Part shown: piece after piece, positions 16,592 to 24,273 of the stretch | Layout of the letters: the number at the start of each line of letters is the position of its first letter | Numbering within the stretch: position 1 is the first letter of the stretch | Source of the DNA: DATHSY01 sp046729855 | GTDB taxonomy: Bacteria; Actinomycetota; UBA4738; HRBIN12 | Direction: 5' to 3' | Length of the DNA: 60,934 bases | Assembly (NCBI GenBank): GCA_046729855.1 | Contig: JBKPHM010000104.1 | Location: 1-60,934, forward strand | The notes under the pieces: generated by a model | What the model saw: only the letters and a program-made list of their open reading frames with translations | Database searches by the model: none | What the model was told of the DNA's origin: nothing | Position numbers and translations under genes: made by a program

Positions 16592-17755
16592 CTAGGCGAT
16601 CGGGGCGATCGGGGCGGCTTCGGCTTCGACCGGGAACAGGCCCGGCGAGCGGTCGCCGTCGTGCAGCTCGTCGAGCGGCCAGCGCTCCCGGGACTTCTGC
16701 GCGAGCTTGAACATCAGCTCGACCGCGCCTGGGTCCTCGCTCCCGGGCCGCCACTCCACGATACCGTCGGCCACGGCTCGCTCCCAGACGGCCTTGCCCT
16801 TGTCGGTCCGGATGATCGTGAGCGTCCATCCCTCGCTCTGACCCAGCCCGCCGAAGGAGATGTCGGCATGCTCCGCCGCGAAGTCGGGGCACTTGAGGCA
16901 GCCGGGCCGCGTATACGCGTGCGACTTCTTGAGCGAGTACGTGAGCTCCCGCCCGTCCTGCGTGTAGAACAGCAGCTTGCCCTTGATGTTCACGCGGACG
17001 ATCTCGTCGAGCGACAGGCCGAGCTCCCTCTGTGCGATCTCGACCATCAGGCCGTCGTACGTGAAGCTCTTCGAGCACAACAGCCCGAAGGTCCACTGAA
17101 CCTTTTTCGCCCACTTGTTCACGCGGCGGGCCGCCATCGTGCTAGGCGCACTCGCCTGGCACGACATCCCGACCAGCGCCAGCTTCGACAGCCCCATCTC
17201 GGCGGCCTTGACCATCGCGAGCGGGTTGGCCGCGTACGTGTACCGGGAGCCGGCGGCGGCGAGCACGCCTTCGCGGTCGGTCACGACGGCCGGCTCGCAG
17301 TCCCACGGTCGCTCGTCCGACAGCTTCGACGTGCAGACCCCGTCGATGTCGCCGTTCTCGAGGCCCCAGATCAGGAGTGCGGAGACGACGCCGCCGTCCT
17401 GGCCATGCATCAGGACCTCGGGTTGCGCGGCCCGGGCGAGCACGATGTCCTGGTACTGCCCGATCAGCTCCTCGGGCCTGCGGGCGCGGCCGAACAGGAG
17501 CTGATCGGCGTCGGATTCCCACTCACGGAAGCGCGGGCACGCGAGTGTGCAGAGCGAACACCCCCTGTCGCCGTGCGCGCAGACGTCGGGGCCGTCCTCC
17601 TGCAGCTGGACGGGCACGTAGTCCTCGTAGCCCAGGACGTGGAACGGGCACGCGACGATGCAGGCGGTGCAGCCGGTGCAGAGCCCCGTCATGACGACCT
17701 CGTCGTACAGGTGCTTCCACTGCGTCCTCTCGGTCTTTTCGCTGGTCGCGGACAT
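16592..17755 (-). CDS. FrhB-like coenzyme F420 oxidoreductase beta-subunit family protein
   Basis: A 387-residue iron-sulfur flavoprotein of the F420 hydrogenase/dehydrogenase beta-subunit family. The N-terminus carries CTGCTACIVACP, a [4Fe-4S] motif, and a second cysteine cluster in CAHGDRGCSLCTLACP. Then come the FrhB_N and FrhB_C parts, with GMSCQASAP and GCLKCPDFAAEHADISFGG as landmarks. Family members move electrons between ferredoxin-like centres and F420 or related acceptors, usually with partner subunits; none is encoded beside it except the convergent ferredoxin. The ATG at 17755 lies nine bases after a TATACT box on the minus strand. Confidence 0.85.
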   Translation of the reverse strand: MSATSEKTERTQWKHLYDEVVMTGLCTGCTACIVACPFHVLGYEDYVPVQLQEDGPDVCAHGDRGCSLCTLACPRFREWESDADQLLFGRARRPEELIGQYQDIVLARAAQPEVLMHGQDGGVVSALLIWGLENGDIDGVCTSKLSDERPWDCEPAVVTDREGVLAAAGSRYTYAANPLAMVKAAEMGLSKLALVGMSCQASAPSTMAARRVNKWAKKVQWTFGLLCSKSFTYDGLMVEIAQRELGLSLDEIVRVNIKGKLLFYTQDGRELTYSLKKSHAYTRPGCLKCPDFAAEHADISFGGLGQSEGWTLTIIRTDKGKAVWERAVADGIVEWRPGSEDPGAVELMFKLAQKSRERWPLDELHDGDRSPGLFPVEAEAAPIAPIA

Positions 17756-17764
17756 GATGATCGA

Positions 17765-17770
17765 AGTATA
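17765..17770 (-). promoter_or_regulatory. -10 box of the FrhB-like gene
   Basis: TATACT reads toward the ATG at 17755 with a nine-base gap. This is the best consensus -10 sequence in the window and implies a very short or absent leader. Confidence 0.6.
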
Positions 17771-17865
17771 GGCCGGGCGTTTGGTTGAGCCATCGGGGCC
17801 GTCCGGCCGTAGTACCGGGAAACAGGCGCGGGCAGCAAGCGCTGCGAGGCAACGAGGAGGGCAGG

Positions 17866-18252
17866 TTGGGCGGACGGTTGGGGGTTCGGACGAAGACGGT
17901 CGCGATCGCCGCCGCGGTGGCGTTCGTGTTGGTCGCCTGCGGCAGTGGTGACGAGGGGGGCGGTGGTGGCGAGCCGCCGGACGGCGGCGGCGGGGCGTCG
18001 TCGGCCGATATCACGATCTCGGGGCTGGCGTTCCGGCCGTCGGACGTGACGGTCCACGCGAGCGACGCGACGATCACGATCGCGAACGAGGACTCGTTCA
18101 CACACACGTTCACCACCGATGACGGTTCGGTCGACGAGGAGATCGACGGCGGGGAGACGGTCGAGGTCACGCTCGATGGCGCGAGCGGCGACGAGCTTGG
18201 GTTCCACTGCCGGATCCACCCGTCGATGACCGGAACCGTGACGTTCGGCTAG
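17866..18252 (+). CDS. Cupredoxin (plastocyanin-like) lipoprotein
   Basis: A protein of about 128 residues exported as a lipoprotein, with the lipobox LVAC about 22 residues from the start. A Gly/Ser linker follows, then a small cupredoxin domain. The type 1 copper ligands are the His in SFTHTF and Cys, His and Met in FHCRIHPSM. It is probably an outer-face electron carrier or copper-binding protein. The start is the TTG at 17866, five bases after GAGGAGG; an earlier in-frame TTG at 17785 would give an unlikely long charged leader. The gene is convergent with the ErpA-like gene. Confidence 0.85.
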   Translation: MGGRLGVRTKTVAIAAAVAFVLVACGSGDEGGGGGEPPDGGGGASSADITISGLAFRPSDVTVHASDATITIANEDSFTHTFTTDDGSVDEEIDGGETVEVTLDGASGDELGFHCRIHPSMTGTVTFG

Positions 18253-18279
18253 GGCCGTCGCCAGCCAGCCTCGGAGCCG

Positions 18280-18624
18280 TCAGATCGAGAAGGACTGGCC
18301 GCAGGCGCACTCGTGCGTGGCCTGCGGGTTCATGACCTTGAGCCCGCCGCCGAGCAGCGAGTCGTCGAACTCGAGCGTCGAGCCCTGGACGATCGGGGCG
18401 CTCTTGGGGTCGATCAACACGCGGACGCCGTCGCGCTCGATCACGTGGTCGTCGTCGGCAGGCGCGTCGGCGAACGAGAGCTCGTAGGAGAAGCCCGAGC
18501 AGCCGCCGGCGACGACGCGGACGCGCAGCGCGGCCTCCGGACGAGACTCCTTCCGGGCGAGCGCGGCGATCTTTCGCGCCGCCCTCTCGGTGACGGTGAT
18601 CGGCGCCGTGGCGAGGCCTTCCAT
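18280..18624 (-). CDS. HesB/IscA-family Fe-S cluster carrier (ErpA-like)
   Basis: A 114-residue A-type iron-sulfur carrier. The three conserved cysteines are in VAGGCSGFSYELSF and in the C-terminal CACGQSFSI. The domain length and the DDHVIERDGVRVLIDPKSAP stretch are standard for ErpA/IscA. It receives [4Fe-4S] or [2Fe-2S] clusters and passes them to target proteins. The ATG at 18624 is preceded by TATGCT with a seven-base gap, so I prefer it to the longer open frame. Contrast the Cys-less HesB-like protein at 3535. Confidence 0.9.
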   Translation of the reverse strand: MEGLATAPITVTERAARKIAALARKESRPEAALRVRVVAGGCSGFSYELSFADAPADDDHVIERDGVRVLIDPKSAPIVQGSTLEFDDSLLGGGLKVMNPQATHECACGQSFSI

Positions 18625-18631
18625 GCCTCCA

Positions 18632-18695
18632 AGCATACCGGGCCCGCACGCGGACCCCGAAAAACGCCCCGGAAAACGGCGGCCTCGTCTACGAT
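18632..18695. promoter_or_regulatory. Divergent -10 boxes for the ErpA-like and Nudix genes
   Basis: Minus-strand TATGCT (18637-18632) lies seven bases before the ATG at 18624. Plus-strand TACGAT (18690-18695) lies eight bases before the ATG at 18704. Both genes look leaderless. Confidence 0.55.
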
Positions 18696-18703
18696 GGCGC
18701 GCC

Positions 18704-19303
18704 ATGTACCGGGTCGATCTCCGGAGCCGCTTCGCCGAGGCACTCGACCGGGACGCTCATCCGAAGCCCGCGCCCGGCGACCGGCTCGCCGGCGTCCTCG
18801 TCCCGATCGTCGAACGCGCCGACGACACGGGCGACGCGAAGATTGTGCTCACCAGACGAACCGAGCACCTCCCGCGGCACCCGGGCGAGATCTCGTTCCC
18901 GGGCGGGATCCGCCACGAGGCCGACGCGGACCTGCGGGCGACCGCGCTCCGCGAGTCCGACGAGGAGCTCGGGCTGCCGCCGTCCGCGGTCGAGATCCTC
19001 GGCGCGCTACCTGCGGTGCACACGTTCGTCTCGAGGATCCTGATCGTGCCATTCGTTGGCATCCTGACGGGTCGTCCGGCGTTCAGGCCGCACGCCGGCG
19101 AGATCGCGGAGGTCCTCGAGTTCGGCCTCGCCGATCTCCTCGGTGCCGAGGCCACCGTCTCGTTCGAACGGGACGGGAGTGTGTATCGGGGGTACGCCTA
19201 TGACATGGGCGACCACACGATCTGGGGCGCGACCGCTCGGATCCTGCACGACGTGCTCGACATCGTCCGCGGGGAGCGGGGCGCGGCGATGGAGGCTCGA
19301 TGA
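18704..19303 (+). CDS. Nudix hydrolase, CoA pyrophosphatase type
   Basis: A 199-residue Nudix enzyme. The segment LTRRTEHLPRHPGEISFPGG is the UPF0035 motif of coenzyme A diphosphatases (NudL/Pcd1). It is followed by the Nudix box GGIRHEADADLRATALRESD and then EELGL. Family members cleave CoA to phosphopantetheine and 3',5'-ADP, possibly removing oxidised CoA. The ATG start follows a TACGAT box eight bases upstream. Its stop overlaps the start of a CoA-binding-domain gene by four bases (ATGA), which supports a shared CoA-related role. Confidence 0.88.
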   Translation: MYRVDLRSRFAEALDRDAHPKPAPGDRLAGVLVPIVERADDTGDAKIVLTRRTEHLPRHPGEISFPGGIRHEADADLRATALRESDEELGLPPSAVEILGALPAVHTFVSRILIVPFVGILTGRPAFRPHAGEIAEVLEFGLADLLGAEATVSFERDGSVYRGYAYDMGDHTIWGATARILHDVLDIVRGERGAAMEAR

Positions 19304-19779
19304 CGGCGGACGCGACGGCTTCCTACCGGCCCAGTGACGCGGAGCTCCGCTCGATCCTCGGCGGCGCACGCACGATCGCGGTCGTCGGCCTTTCGTCGGA
19401 CCCGATTCGCGACTCGTTCGAAGTCGCGTCATACCTGCAGGCCAAGGGCTATCGCATCGTCCCGGTGAACCCAAACGAGACCGACGTCCTTGGCGAACAC
19501 GCGTACCCCAGCCTGTTGGACGTACCGCCGGAGATAGAGGTCGACGTGGTCGACGTCTTCCGTCGTGCAGAACACACTCCGGAGATCGCGCGGCAGGCCG
19601 TGGCGCGCGGCGCGAAGGTGCTGTGGCTCCAGGACGCGATCGTGAACGACGAGGCCCGCCGGATCGCGGAGGACGGTGGCCTCACCGTGATTATGGGCGT
19701 GTGCATCCGGCGCACGCGTCGCCGGCTGATCGGCGAGGACCCGGCGACCGCGCCGCGGGCGCCGGAGGGGGAGGGCTGA
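19300..19779 (+). CDS. CoA-binding (Rossmann) domain protein
   Basis: A 159-residue protein consisting of one CoA-binding domain like those of YccU and the succinyl-CoA ligase alpha subunit. It has TIAVVGLSSDPIRDSFEVA, IVPVNPNE and VVDVFRRAEHTPEIARQAV, which is followed by the characteristic KVLWLQDAI. Such stand-alone domains bind CoA and their physiological role is mostly unknown. Translation overlaps the Nudix stop codon by four bases. The next frame downstream begins four bases after its stop, so all three genes probably form one transcript. Confidence 0.85.
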   Translation: MTADATASYRPSDAELRSILGGARTIAVVGLSSDPIRDSFEVASYLQAKGYRIVPVNPNETDVLGEHAYPSLLDVPPEIEVDVVDVFRRAEHTPEIARQAVARGAKVLWLQDAIVNDEARRIAEDGGLTVIMGVCIRRTRRRLIGEDPATAPRAPEGEG

Positions 19780-19782
19780 CCC

Positions 19783-19947
19783 TTGCAGAAGTGGGAGTAC
19801 TTCGTCGCGCCACTGCTCGAGCACAACCCCGGCGAGATCCTCAACACGTTCGGCGACGACGGGTGGGAGCTGGTCGGCATCGTGCAGCTCACCAACCCGA
19901 TGGGCGGCCAGTCCACGGTCGCCTACATGAAGCGCCCGAAGGCCTGA
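19783..19947 (+). CDS. DUF4177-like small protein
   Basis: A 54-residue protein beginning with TTG at 19783. It reads QKWEYFVAPL after the start, then ILNTFGDDGWELVGIVQ, and ends MKRPKA. The KWEYFVAPL and FGDDGWELV motifs match the DUF4177 group of short proteins found widely in actinobacteria. GGGGAGGG about eight bases upstream serves as the SD. It follows the CoA-binding gene by three bases, so it is the last gene of that operon. No function is known. Confidence 0.75.
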   Translation: MQKWEYFVAPLLEHNPGEILNTFGDDGWELVGIVQLTNPMGGQSTVAYMKRPKA

Positions 19948-19964
19948 CGCACCCGTCCGGCCGA

Positions 19965-21104
19965 CTACCCGAGCGCGGCCGAGAGATCCTCGATCAGATC
20001 CTCCGGGTGCTCGATGCCGACGGACAACCGGATCAGCGCGTCGGGAACGGCGAGTGGCGAGCCCGCGACGCTCGCGTGCGTCATCGGCGCCGGGACCTCG
20101 ATCAGCGATTCGACGCCGCCGAGCGACTCCGCCAGGAAGAACAGGCGGGTGCGTTCGGCAACGGCGATCGCCTCGTCGGCGGAGCCCATCTCGAACGACA
20201 CCATCCCTCCGAAGTCGCGCATCTGGCGAGCGGCCAGGTCGTGGCCGGGGTGATCCTCCAGGCCGGGGTAGTGGACGCGCGTCACCCGAGGATGGCCGGC
20301 GAGGAAGGACGCGACCCGTCGCGCGCCTTCGCAGTGGGCGCGCATCCGGACGGCGAGAGTCTTCACGCCGCGCAGCGCCAGGTAGCAATCCATCGGTCCC
20401 GGTACCGCGCCGACCGCGTTCTGGAGGAACCGGAGCCGCTCGGCGAGCGCATCGTCGTTCGTGACGACGATCCCCGAGATCAGATCGGAGTGGCCGCCGA
20501 GGTACTTCGTCAGCGAATGCACGACGACATCGGCCCCCAGTTCGAGCGGGCGCTGGAGGTACGGGGTGGCGAAGGTGTTGTCGACGACCGTCTGCGCGCC
20601 CGCCGAGCGGCCGATCTCCGCGACGGCGGCGATGTCCACGACCTTGAGCAGCGGGTTCGTCGGCGTCTCGACCCACACGAGCTGGGTGCTCTCGCGGACC
20701 GACGATCGTACGGCGTCGAGATCCAACAGGTCCACGACGTCGAACGTGATGCCCCATCCGGACAGCACCCCCGCGAGCAGCCGATACGTCCCGCCATACA
20801 CGTCGTCGCCCAGCAGCACGTGGTCCCCGGTCGAGAGCGTTAGCAGCAGCGTCGTCTCTGCTGCAAGGCCCGACGCGAACGCCACGCCGTGCAGTCCGCC
20901 CTCGAGGGACGCGACCGCCTCCTGGAGCGCCTCCCGCGTCGGGTTGCCGCCGCGGGCGTAGTCGAACCGCTTCGGCCGCCCGACGCGGGGCTGTGCGTAC
21001 GTCGACGTCTGGTAGATCGGGACGTTGACGGCCCCGTACGCCGTCTCGGGGTCCTGACCAGCGTGGATCGCACGCGTCTCGAACCGCATGCGATCGTGCG
21101 TCAT
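19965..21104 (-). CDS. Cystathionine gamma-lyase/gamma-synthase family PLP enzyme
   Basis: A 379-residue Cys/Met-metabolism PLP enzyme. The Schiff-base lysine is in VVHSLTKYLGGHSD, and the phosphate-binding and substrate segments are YARGGNPTREALQ, GDDVYGGTYRLL and ETPTNPLL. Cystathionine gamma-synthase and gamma-lyase cannot be told apart confidently by eye. Because it sits in one operon with a cystathionine beta-synthase gene, the lyase (reverse transsulfuration, cystathionine to cysteine) is favoured. The ATG at 21104 has GGAGGC five bases upstream and overlaps the DUF429 stop codon by four bases. A longer upstream open frame is spurious. Confidence 0.9.
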   Translation of the reverse strand: MTHDRMRFETRAIHAGQDPETAYGAVNVPIYQTSTYAQPRVGRPKRFDYARGGNPTREALQEAVASLEGGLHGVAFASGLAAETTLLLTLSTGDHVLLGDDVYGGTYRLLAGVLSGWGITFDVVDLLDLDAVRSSVRESTQLVWVETPTNPLLKVVDIAAVAEIGRSAGAQTVVDNTFATPYLQRPLELGADVVVHSLTKYLGGHSDLISGIVVTNDDALAERLRFLQNAVGAVPGPMDCYLALRGVKTLAVRMRAHCEGARRVASFLAGHPRVTRVHYPGLEDHPGHDLAARQMRDFGGMVSFEMGSADEAIAVAERTRLFFLAESLGGVESLIEVPAPMTHASVAGSPLAVPDALIRLSVGIEHPEDLIEDLSAALG

Positions 21105-21754
21105 CGTGCCTCCGATGGCCCTCGACGGTACGGCCGCGCCGGCAGGCTCGCCGACGGCAGCACGATCTGTCCCTCCCGGGGGTCGCCCGGCGCACTGAAC
21201 CGCTGTTCCAGCGCCAGCAGCCCGGTCAGCGCGGCGAGCGCTGCGTCGAGCTGGTCCTTCGAACGAAGGCCACGTGCTTCGACGCCGGCCGCGAGCAGGA
21301 CGTCGCGGCGGAAGCGGTGCTTGGACACGCCCGGTGGGGGCAGCGACCCCGCCAGCACCACGGCGGACGCGTGCGGAAAGACCTCGATCGAGCTGCCCCT
21401 CACGGACCCCGCGCCGCGAAAGCGAGGGAAGCCCTTCTCGATCGCCTCGTACACCTCGAAGCCGACGGTCATCCACTCGTAGAACGGGTGATCGGCCATA
21501 CGCGCGTCCGAGGGAGTGTTGAAGCACCGGATCCCGAACAGGTGCAGCTCGCGCTCGGTCAGCCGCGAGCGCCCCGAGATCGCCCACGCGGGCGGCGCGT
21601 CGATCGCGACGACGTCGGGCCGATCGTCGTGGACCAACGCCGCAACGTCCGCCGGCGATAGGCGCCGATGCGTGTCCTGCACCTCCCGGGCGTCGTCGAG
21701 CGTTACGACGTCGAGCCCACGACGGACGCCGACGTCGATCCCGAGCGCGTGCAC
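21101..21754 (-). CDS. DUF429 family protein between cbs and the cystathionine lyase gene
   Basis: A 217-residue protein with the RNase H-like DUF429 pattern. It opens with GIDVG, has VVAIDAPPAW as the second acidic strand and the conserved RCFNTPSDA, and ends with SKDQLDAALAALTG carrying a late aspartate. Retained acidic residues at these positions suggest a nuclease-type active site, but no substrate is known for the family. It starts four bases after the cbs stop codon and overlaps the lyase start by four bases, so it is co-expressed with transsulfuration enzymes. A direct role in that pathway is not established. Confidence 0.8.
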   Translation of the reverse strand: MHALGIDVGVRRGLDVVTLDDAREVQDTHRRLSPADVAALVHDDRPDVVAIDAPPAWAISGRSRLTERELHLFGIRCFNTPSDARMADHPFYEWMTVGFEVYEAIEKGFPRFRGAGSVRGSSIEVFPHASAVVLAGSLPPPGVSKHRFRRDVLLAAGVEARGLRSKDQLDAALAALTGLLALEQRFSAPGDPREGQIVLPSASLPARPYRRGPSEAR

Positions 21755-21757
21755 GTG

Positions 21758-23137
21758 TCAGCCGGCCCGCTGATGGGCGAGGAACTCGAGCAGGTCGGTC
21801 CGCGTCACGACCCCGAGCACCCGCCCTCCGCGGACGAGCAGCACGGCCGGCGCCGTCTGCAGTGCCTCGAAGGCAACGTCGATCGGCTGGTCGTCCTCGA
21901 CGAGCGGGATCGGCGGGCCCATCACCTCGGCCACGTCGGCCTGCAGGGCGTCCGGATCCCGGAACAGCCGGTCCAGCAGCGCGGTCTCGCGGATCGACCC
22001 CACGAACTGCGCGACATCGTCGCTGCCGGCCTCCCGGACGACGGGCGCCTGGGAGATCGCGAACTCGTGCAGGACGTCCACGGCGTGCCGGACCTTGTCA
22101 TGGGCCGAGACGCTCACCAGGGCCGGCACCTCCGTGTGCTTGGCGCGAAGGACCTGCTCGACGTGGACCACCTCCGGCCGCTCCAGCATGCCGTGCTGGA
22201 TCATCCACGTCTCCGAATAGAGCTTCGACAGGTAGTTGCGGCCCGTGTCCGGCAGGATCACGACGATCGTCTTCGATCCGTCGAGCTCGCGGGCGACCTC
22301 GAGCGCGGCGAAGACCGCGGTCCCAGACGAGCCGCCGACGAGGATCCCCTCCTTCCGTGTGATCGCGCGGGCGACGCGGAACGCATCCCGGTCGGAGACC
22401 CGCACCCAGCGATCGACGACGCTCGGGTCGAAGGTCTCCGGCCAGAAGTCCTCCCCGATCCCCTCGGTCAGGTAGGGGCGCGCATCTCCGCCCGAGTACA
22501 GCGAGCCCTCGGGGTCCGCCCCCACGACCAGCAGATCCGGTTTGCGCTCCTTCAGGTACCGCGCCGCGCCGGTGATCGTGCCGCCCGTGCCGACGCCGCA
22601 GACGAACACGTCGATCTCGCCCCCGGTCTGCTCCCAGATCTCGGGTCCCGTCGTGTCGTAGTGTGCCCGGGGGTTGTCCGGGTTGAAGTACTGGTTCGGC
22701 TGGAACGCGCCGGGGATCTCTTCCGTCAGTCGGTCCGCGACCCGGTAATACGACTCGGGCGACTCCGGCGCCACGGCGGTCGGAGTGACGACGACCTCCG
22801 CCCCGTACGCGCGGAGCAGCGCGATCTTCTCCTGGCTCATCTTGTCGGGCATGACGAAGATGCATCGGTAGCCGCGGATCGCGGCGGCGATCGCGAGGCC
22901 GTGCCCGGTGTTGCCCGACGTCGGCTCGACGATCGTGCCGCCGGGCTGCAGTAGGCCGGCTCGTTCGGCCGCCTCGATCATCGGCAGGCCGATGCGGTCC
23001 TTTACGCTCCCGCCAGGGTTCAGCATCTCGCACTTGGCCAGGACGGTCGGGCGGACGCCGCGCGTCACGGCGTGCATCCGCACGAGCGGCGTGTTCCCCA
23101 CCGCGTCGAGGAACGTTTCTAGGTACCGCACGATCAC
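21758..23137 (-). CDS. cbs: Cystathionine beta-synthase
   Basis: A 459-residue enzyme that condenses serine or O-acetylserine with homocysteine to give cystathionine. The PLP lysine is in NPGGSVKDRIG, with PTSGNTGHGLA and VCGVGTGGTITG forming the cofactor phosphate and substrate sites. The C-terminal third (about 335-459) is a pair of CBS domains (VSVSAHDKVRHAVDVL... and ...VLGVVTRTDLLEFL), a Bateman module. In other species this module can bind an adenosyl ligand. The GTG start has GAAGGAA just upstream. It is the first gene of an operon with DUF429 and cystathionine lyase. Confidence 0.93.
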   Translation of the reverse strand: MIVRYLETFLDAVGNTPLVRMHAVTRGVRPTVLAKCEMLNPGGSVKDRIGLPMIEAAERAGLLQPGGTIVEPTSGNTGHGLAIAAAIRGYRCIFVMPDKMSQEKIALLRAYGAEVVVTPTAVAPESPESYYRVADRLTEEIPGAFQPNQYFNPDNPRAHYDTTGPEIWEQTGGEIDVFVCGVGTGGTITGAARYLKERKPDLLVVGADPEGSLYSGGDARPYLTEGIGEDFWPETFDPSVVDRWVRVSDRDAFRVARAITRKEGILVGGSSGTAVFAALEVARELDGSKTIVVILPDTGRNYLSKLYSETWMIQHGMLERPEVVHVEQVLRAKHTEVPALVSVSAHDKVRHAVDVLHEFAISQAPVVREAGSDDVAQFVGSIRETALLDRLFRDPDALQADVAEVMGPPIPLVEDDQPIDVAFEALQTAPAVLLVRGGRVLGVVTRTDLLEFLAHQRAG

Positions 23138-23273
23138 CGTTCCTTCGCGGGCCGGCCAGTGGAGTCGAGCGGCTGGCGCCGACGGCTCATCCTCCCACGG
23201 AACGGGCGACCGCAGCTCGCCTCCGGCGGTCCGAGCGCGGGCTATCCTGCGGATGGCCGGACCGGGGGCGCGG

Positions 23274-24224
23274 ATGGGCGAGCAGAGCGGGGGCGGCGCG
23301 TACCTGCTCGTCGTCGAGGACGACGAGTTCCTGGCCCGGCTGCTGCAGGTCGAGCTGGTCGCGAACGGCTACGAGGTGGCGCACGCATTGGACGGCGAGG
23401 AGGCCCTGGCGCACGCGCTCCAGCGGTGCCCCGACCTGATCCTCTGTGACGTGATGATGCCGAGGATGGATGGCTTCGAGCTGACCCGGCGGCTCCGTGA
23501 CGACCCGCGCACCGAGGGTGTGAGCATCATCATGGTCACGGCGCGCGGCCTGGCCGCCGACAAACTGACGGGGCTCACCGCTGGCGCCGACGACTACCTC
23601 GTCAAACCGTTCGAGAACGACGAGCTCCTTGCGAGGGTCGCGACGACCTTGCGGCGAGCCAAGTACATGCGCGCCCAATCGCCGCTGACGGGCCTGCCTG
23701 GGAACGTCCGTATCGAGGAGGCGATCGAGTCCCGGATCGACGAGGGCGGGGCGTTCGCGTTGCTGTACTTGGACCTGGACAACTTCAAGTCGTTCAGCGA
23801 CCGCTACGGGTTCATGAGGGGGGACGAGGCGCTCCGTGCGACCGGGCTGCTGATTCGCGACGCTGCCAAGGGCGTCGCGGGACCGTCGACCTTCGTCGGG
23901 CACATTGGCGGGGACGATTACGTCGTGGTCTGCGCGCCGGAGGCGGCCGAGCCAGTCGCCGTGGAAGTGATCCGTCGCTTCGACGCGCTCGTGCCGTCGC
24001 TGTACGCGCCGGAGGACCGCGTCCGAGGCTACATCGAGGCGGAGGACCGACAGGGGACCGTCCGGCGGTTCCCGCTCCTGTCGGTCTCGATCGGGATCGC
24101 GACGACGGCCGCCCGCCCGTTCGAGCACCGGGCCCAGGCGATCGAGGTCGCGACGGAGCTCAAGACGTACGCCAAGAAGACGATCGGTTCGTGTTACGCG
24201 GTCGACCGCCGGCGAGCGCCGTGA
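23274..24224 (+). CDS. Response regulator with GGDEF-type domain (GGDDY variant)
   Basis: A protein of about 316 residues. An N-terminal receiver (LLVVEDDEF, phosphoacceptor Asp in CDVMMPRMDGFEL, Lys in DYLVKPFEND) is joined to a C-terminal GGDEF-like domain starting at SPLTGLPGN and containing YLDLDNFKSF and GHIGGDDYVVV. The signature is GGDDY where active diguanylate cyclases have GG(D/E)EF, and no RxxD inhibitory site is seen upstream. Cyclase activity is therefore uncertain; the domain may bind GTP or act as a regulator. The start is taken as the ATG at 23274; an ATG at 23253 lies only four bases after TATCCT. The next gene is its paralogue. Confidence 0.85.
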   Translation: MGEQSGGGAYLLVVEDDEFLARLLQVELVANGYEVAHALDGEEALAHALQRCPDLILCDVMMPRMDGFELTRRLRDDPRTEGVSIIMVTARGLAADKLTGLTAGADDYLVKPFENDELLARVATTLRRAKYMRAQSPLTGLPGNVRIEEAIESRIDEGGAFALLYLDLDNFKSFSDRYGFMRGDEALRATGLLIRDAAKGVAGPSTFVGHIGGDDYVVVCAPEAAEPVAVEVIRRFDALVPSLYAPEDRVRGYIEAEDRQGTVRRFPLLSVSIGIATTAARPFEHRAQAIEVATELKTYAKKTIGSCYAVDRRRAP

Positions 24225-24273
24225 CCGTCCGCGGCGGCTTCAGCGGGGGGTCGCCCCTGCCGATGGCCTACCC

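Noticed and set aside
23138..23273. A SAM riboswitch or other leader upstream of cbs
   Set aside because: I looked for the conserved riboswitch core in the 136-base spacer and saw none. Only a GAAGGAA ribosome site is evident.
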